Positions 58,894-64,000 of a DNA stretch of 64,000 nucleotides are shown in pieces; positions within the stretch are counted from its first letter, which is position 1; each line of letters opens with the position of its first letter. Origin of the DNA: Mesodorylaimus sp. YZB2_4 (taxonomy: Eukaryota > Nematoda > Enoplea > Dorylaimida > Dorylaimidae); contig JASANH010000499.1 of the NCBI GenBank assembly GCA_030248295.1, positions 558,001 through 622,000 on the forward strand. Direction: 5' to 3'. The translations under genes were made by a program, and so were the position numbers. A model generated the notes under the pieces. The model was not told the origin of the DNA, did no database searches, and saw only the letters and a list, made by a program, of their open reading frames with translations.

Positions 58894-61800
58894 TCTGTTT
58901 CGAGACACTCCTTGGCCTCTTTCAAATATGGCTCTTATCGAAGTCGCAACCAACAGAGCATATTTCACTCATTGGCTGACAGTGATCGCTCGAACGGTTA
59001 TATGGTACGCCGCTGGACGCATACATGTGCGCCATCAAATTCAACAATTGGACATTATTGTCAAAGGAATTCCAGATCCAACCTGCCATTTACTTAAGAC
59101 GAGGACTCAGAGAATACACTTTTTTTTTGCTGGTTCGCTAATGATGTCTTTAGGCATGAAAATAAAAGACATCACGAGGCACAGATTGTTACTTGCTATT
59201 GAAGTGCAAGTTGTTGTAACTATCTAACGTTAGTTTCAAAAACTTCTTGATGAAAGCTACTCAAGATTTTTCAAGGGAGCCTACTTTTTTCTGAAAAAGT
59301 GGCAGAAATTTTTCCCGCTTGAAATATTGTCTTTCACATCACGCATGGACATTACTGTATAGTTTCCAAAAAACAGCTAAGAAGAACAAAACTCGAGATG
59401 TTTGCCGAATTACGGTGGTTGCTGTATTTCATGCCAGCTTCGCTCACGCTTGCCCTGTGCCACGAAACCATTCTATGAGCCCTGATGTCTACAGTAAATG
59501 CCAGCTGGGATACAGAATTCCTTGAAGAATTCATATACTCTGCGAGCGAACATCGTGGAAGCGAGACTCACCAATCCTGTTTTGGACCAAATCCAAGTTT
59601 GTCAACTCGACCCCATACATTTCCATCCCTCACCATATTATCCAGCATCATTTTCCGAGCGCTTAGTCCCGCAATAGGGAACGGTCCGCTCTTCAGAACT
59701 TTTTCAGGCCTCTTGCGTCTCACATCGCAGTCATGAATTGTGAGCCCCACCACTGGCCCCTACGCCCTCACAGTAAGCCTCGATCAGATGCTAAAAGCTC
59801 CCGCTAGCGCGAGCTGTCTGCCATGTACAGGGCATGTTGTTTTTTCCCTCGCCGATTCTCGTTTTTTTGCAGGTCAAATAAAGCCCAAGGGAACGAGGCA
59901 GCATGAAACCGAAATCGAAAAAAACACTGTGATGACAGCACCAACTTGGCGGATGCTCTTCGGAGCTTCGTGTCATTAGCACAGGAAACAGCAGAAGTTC
60001 CACACAACGAAAGACACCATGTGAATTGCATGCACCAGGCTGGTTGCGATTAAGTAAATGTGGTAAATTGCAAATTGACAGGAGAGATGTTTGATATACG
60101 AGCACACCGTGAGAAACAAAAAATTCCAGCATCTTTGTTCATCAAATACACGTACATATACTGATCAGATAAAAAAGCTTTTTTCTACAGTACGCTAAGG
60201 CAATCTGTTGCTGGTGTTACATTTGAGGTTCAACACTCAGCAGTACAAAGTCCGCTGGCGACAAGAAGCATTTGAATGCCTGCAGCAGAGAAAACAACCC
60301 CATAGCAAGTAAGCTTCTTCTCGAAGCGCACAACATCGCCCTTTGCAGACATTTATCGATTATACTAGGCGTAAAAGCACCGAGAGCACCTGTAACAAAG
60401 CCGAGTATTTTGTAATAAAAATTGGATCTCCAAGCTTTCCTTTTAATTAGCTGTCCGTTTCGACGCCAGCAGCAAGCCACATTTTAAACTTGATCTTCTG
60501 ACTTTGCTTTGACGATATTACATCGAAAAATAAGCTCTTGTCCCTTGAGTTATCTTTTATTCCATCTTCAACCTGTCAGAAACCTTCCTTCTGACTTGCG
60601 TCATATGCAGTACAGCTAGAATGACGCCAAAAATTGGGCTACATTTTTGAAACGACAAATGTCAGAGAAAAAGTGCCTCGCGCCAGAATTAGGTCAAAAT
60701 GTCTCAAGGCATTACGTCATTCGGGAAATGCCGCGTCGACCAGGTTTTGTTCTGTATGCTGCGCCGAAAAGCTTATCAGTCCACTGAAATGACAGCAGAG
60801 CACATGCGATGTGGGACAGCTGCAACATTTGTGCATACGTGTACGTATGATGCAGAGTTAATATGCGATTTCGAAATGTAGTATAATGTGCATACGTGCG
60901 GGTATGCAAACTAAAATATAGACAAAGAACTATACGGGTCACTAGAATTTTGCAGTAAGGCTTAGGCTCAATTTCGCGTTTTTTTTTCATTCTCTCAGCG
61001 CGATCGAGATGCGATAATAACGTTGCCCCAACGCTTATTGATTCCCATTTTTGGTGCTCCTCAATTTCTGTGCGATGATAGCGATCAGAAGTTACCGAAT
61101 CCTCAAGGTTTGTGGGGTTGGGAGGAGCCCATTCACGTGTTGCAGAACTCGTTGCACAGTTTTTTCATATACGAGACAGGAGCAAGTTGACCCTGACATG
61201 GCATTCAAGCCAGCAGGTGCGCCAATCTGATGCGCTGTTTCACCTACAGGGCCTTAAAGTGAACTGTACAGTACAGTGCATACCTATCACGAAACCTGTC
61301 AATGAGGTAAGAATGCTGAACCGATTGCTCTTTCTTTCGTTACTAAGCTCGTTTATCTCGACTTTTTTATACATACCAATCTTCGCAGGATCAGCTTGAT
61401 CACGCACTTGGCATCGTCAGAACTTTCTTTTTTTGAATATACACGTTGAAATGTCCCTTCTCCCTAATCGCTTCCCACACTCTTCTTCACATGCTTCAAA
61501 GGCATTTTTACAACCAAGAGAAACGGCGACCTCACCTTCCTGTACTACGTCCGAGGCACTGTTTCTTCACGACTTTATTCCCTCCTGACCGTATTCTATC
61601 TATTAGCAGATACTGTTTTTAGACACAAATTGTCTCCAAAACACATTTTGGCCCACGACATTTTGACGCAAGGCGTTTTCCTCCTGACATTTTGACGTGA
61701 AATCGAAAAGCCTGGCAAAGAATAATGCACAGTAGAGGCCACTATGATCAGCTCAAAAGGATGAAAAGGCAAGTAGGACTACTGCAGCGAGGAGCGGCGA

Positions 61801-62826
61801 TCCTCACTGACAGTGACAAGCCAGAGGAGACCTCCTCTGACTTGTCACCGTCAGAGCGCCTCGACACGGCTCCTAAAGTAGCTTTATCTTTAGCAGAGTA
61901 CCTTAGCTGTCCTTGTGCTTTGAGATTTTAGTTCTTTATACCCTTCCTGCTCAAGCTGTTACCAGGTTTTTGAGGAAAGTTGAGAGTTTTGAGAGTACAT
62001 TTTTAACGTTCTTACAACAAAATGGACATCATGCCCTCATTTATTTTTGCGAAATCACAATGAGAGGAAGCCATTCTAGGAATGTATAACAGATTAAGTG
62101 TCAAATTTAATTGGTAGCTTCCTTTGCAAGATCGATGCTTCCTTCCTATAAAAAAATCGAGTTACCTCTGCCCCATAACATGTGAGCTAACCTCTCGGGT
62201 TATGAGACAGAAATACGCGCGTGGTTATAAAATGGGGATTTTGAATATTGGACGAGCGAGCGATTACAACTGGAAGAAGGATTGGGCAAGCATTTCTACC
62301 TCGTTGACAGGTTTTGTGAGAGGCATGCACTGTGCAGCACAGTACTCTGTACAGTAGGATGGTCCTGCACAGCAATCCTACATTTCATTTCGTTCTCGAC
62401 TGAACGTTACGAAAAAGCGCTACTTCGTAACGTTGCGTGGTACCGTACTTCGAACATGTGCCTTTGGTACAGCTGAGCGTGTCTCGTCGCCCCTATAAGC
62501 CATGCAAGGATAGAAGCAGAGCATTCCGATCTCAAAAAGTGCCCTTACAGAAATTTGGCGTTCAAAGCTTCCCAATGATTCCTGGTCGCTACTGAAGTGG
62601 AGGATGTTGGAACCATATGGGGAGCACACTCCAGAGGCAAAGCATTTGATGCAAGACCCAGCATTGATCGATATTGGCTAGAGTGTTATTTATGTGCAGA
62701 AGTCTTCTGTTCAGATGTCACTAGCACAAGAGCTCAGGTAAAAATTTTTCAGCAAGTTATGACGGATAATGACTAGAAAAGGAGCATTCGCGTTTTTCAT
62801 CGATTATCGGTCATGATCGACCACTT
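58894..62826. other. No confidently recognised gene
   Basis: Intergenic DNA. The only hint of an old mobile element is at 60217-60480. 59485-60132 and 61080-61400 contain short open frames without features. 61620-61700 repeats ACATTTTG-like strings. Confidence 0.45.
60217..60480 (-). pseudogene. Possible retrotransposon protein C-terminal fragment
   Basis: A minus frame of 87 codons includes KILGFVTGALGAFTPS and LCASRRSLLA. A hydrophobic V-x-GALG-x-x-P motif followed by a helix is common near the end of some LINE reverse-transcriptase proteins. No other LINE motif is adjacent, so this is a tentative reading. Confidence 0.3.
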
Positions 62827-63138
62827 TTATTGTCTCAAAATCAATTCTGCTGGATGTTCATCAGATCTTGGAGCTACTTCGTTCCTTCTGAGCACCCGGC
62901 AGGTAATGCCCAGTTCACTTTCGAAGCACTTGGAGGGTTTGGGGCACTGGCCTTCGTACCACTGGCCATTCTCCTGGCACATTTGGTATTGGTTGTTCTT
63001 CCAGCAAATGGCCTTGCCCGTCTGGAAAGTGACCGATGCCCCGTTGATGTACAGGTTGCACTCGGCATCCACCATCGAGAATGAAATTAGGGAAAGACCG
63101 AAAATGGCCACAGCGATGAAAGTGATTGCGGAAACCAT
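62827..63138 (-). CDS. Small secreted six-cysteine protein (103 aa)
   Basis: ATG at 63138. The N terminus MVSAITFIAVAIFGLSLISF is a good signal peptide, with a likely cut after VDA (before ECNLY). The mature part of about 78 aa has six cysteines, in the contexts ECN, ICW, MCQ, QCP, KCF and TCR, compatible with three disulfides. It is rich in Gly, Gln and Trp in the middle (WYEGQCPKPSKC) and ends in a charged tail. No intron is needed. A TATAAAAGG box (63224-63232) lies about 86 bp upstream. I do not recognise the family; cysteine-rich secreted proteins of this size are common in nematode cuticle, gland or intestinal secretions, but nothing here decides. The frame extends upstream in-frame to another Met (63210), which would bury the signal peptide, so 63138 is preferred. 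Confidence 0.7.
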   Translation of the reverse strand: MVSAITFIAVAIFGLSLISFSMVDAECNLYINGASVTFQTGKAICWKNNQYQMCQENGQWYEGQCPKPSKCFESELGITCRVLRRNEVAPRSDEHPAELILRQ

Positions 63139-63223
63139 AACTTGGATTTTTGAATAAGTCGATTCGGGCAAATTGCCGGTTGTCTGGCAAGTGCGATATA
63201 CGTAAAACACGCCACTGACGACA

Positions 63224-63232
63224 CCTTTTATA
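63224..63232 (-). promoter_or_regulatory. TATA box of the secreted-protein gene
   Basis: TATAAAAGG on the minus strand, about 86 bp before the ATG at 63138. A start site about 30 bp downstream would leave a leader of roughly 55 nt. Confidence 0.6.
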
Positions 63233-63860
63233 GTGTTTTCTGAAGGAGTGGTTAGATATTTTTAAAAAATGAGGAGCGCATTTCTGGAATATTTTAGGTT
63301 TGGCTTGGGAGCGCGGGTGTTTTTACAAGGTGTTCGAATTGGGGGCTGCCATAAATCATTGCACATCTAGTTTTGTCCATGTAGGGTTATTTCATAGAGG
63401 TGGCAGGGAGAGGCGGAATCCTGTTTCTGACGTAGTCCGTGTTGGCGATGAAAGCTTTTTCAACTTAGGCACTGAATGAAGGCCTGATATGACGCGCCCA
63501 CTGGGTCAAGATGTAACTTATCTAGCCATATACTAGAGCTCCCATTTTGGAGAGGTTTTCTGCAGAGTGTGGTTTTGAAGTTGTTGGTGGGACAGGCCTA
63601 AGCTTAGGCAGTGTACCCTATGCTCTGAACGAATAAGGGAGCGCCATGCGTCTACTCTTCTCGATCCGTGGACGTGAAGCTTGCTTTGAGAAGGTTTTAT
63701 CGTGCAGACATTCAGAAATTTGCTTCCTGACAACTTCTGTGAGTTTTGACAATGAGGCTTATCAGAGTTTTGCAGACCAAGTCTCTTCCAACAATTTTGC
63801 TGATTCAGGGCATGTCGCGCTGTCATGTCATGTCATACTTTATCCATAGCCAAGCACCAT

Positions 63861-63980
63861 GCAGCGCACTCGAGGGGTAAGAAACACACGTTTGACAATC
63901 ATTTTGTACCGAGGCGGGAGTCGAACCCTCCCCTGTAAGTGCGCACCCAGAAAGAGAGGCAGACGCCTTAACTACTTTAT
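63861..63980 (-). mobile_element. tRNA-derived SINE copy (3' half inside window)
   Basis: Read on the minus strand: TAGTTAAGGCGTCTGCCTC (A-box-like), a GGGTGCGCAC stretch, GGTTCGACTCCC (B box), CCTCGG, then a non-tRNA tail ending CCCCTCGAGTGCGC. The T stem has a mismatch and no convincing anticodon stem forms, so it is a SINE and not a tRNA gene. Its partner is at 11226-11355. Confidence 0.7.
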
Positions 63981-64000
63981 TCCAAACACTTTTATTCCGA

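Noticed and set aside
63900..63975. Possible functional tRNA gene at the right edge
   Set aside because: T stem has a mismatch, no anticodon stem forms, and a non-tRNA tail shared with 11226-11355 follows, so it is a SINE.

Overview
The window looks like nuclear DNA of a nematode, probably not a compact rhabditid genome. The evidence is a cluster of nematode-type Srsx chemoreceptor genes, an innexin gene, spliced genes whose introns start GTAAG/GTGAG and end TTTTCAG/TTTTAG, some introns of about 50 bp, and a tRNA-Tyr with an intron. Large parts are intergenic or intronic and full of decayed transposons. There are no operon-like bacterial features, CRISPR arrays or origins. The exon structures below were derived by hand from splice signals, reading phase and family similarity; I could not run alignments.

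Layout. 1-7.3 kb is repeat-rich: a duplicated ~525-bp unit and a BEL/Pao retrotransposon remnant. 7.30-13.44 kb (minus) is a GANP/SAC3 (MCM3AP-type) mRNA-export gene that resolves into 15 exons, all in phase, predicting 822 aa. 14.16-25.06 kb (minus) is an innexin gap-junction gene with three shared downstream exons and four upstream alternative first exons. Each first exon starts with its own ATG and ends in phase 0 at the same protein position. 25-30 kb holds a tRNA-Tyr and nested DNA transposons. 30.04-35.12 kb (minus) is a C2H2 zinc-finger regulator (three coding exons, 720 aa). 35.2-40.7 kb is a GC/CpG-rich stretch upstream of it with no supported gene. 41.27-42.42 kb is an internally deleted MULE with long terminal inverted repeats.

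46-59 kb (minus) is an Srsx receptor cluster: one intact gene (48317-49300) and three broken members, which are a truncated fragment, a full-length copy with three in-frame stops, and a copy cut by a 585-bp element with a 4-bp target duplication. An L1/Tx1-like LINE remnant (plus) sits inside the cluster. 62.83-63.14 kb (minus) encodes a small secreted six-cysteine protein behind a TATA box. The window ends in a tRNA-derived SINE.

All confidently called protein genes are on the minus strand. They show no shared pathway: mRNA export, gap junctions, transcription and chemoreception. The most notable features are the variable-first-exon innexin locus and the differently decayed receptor copies.
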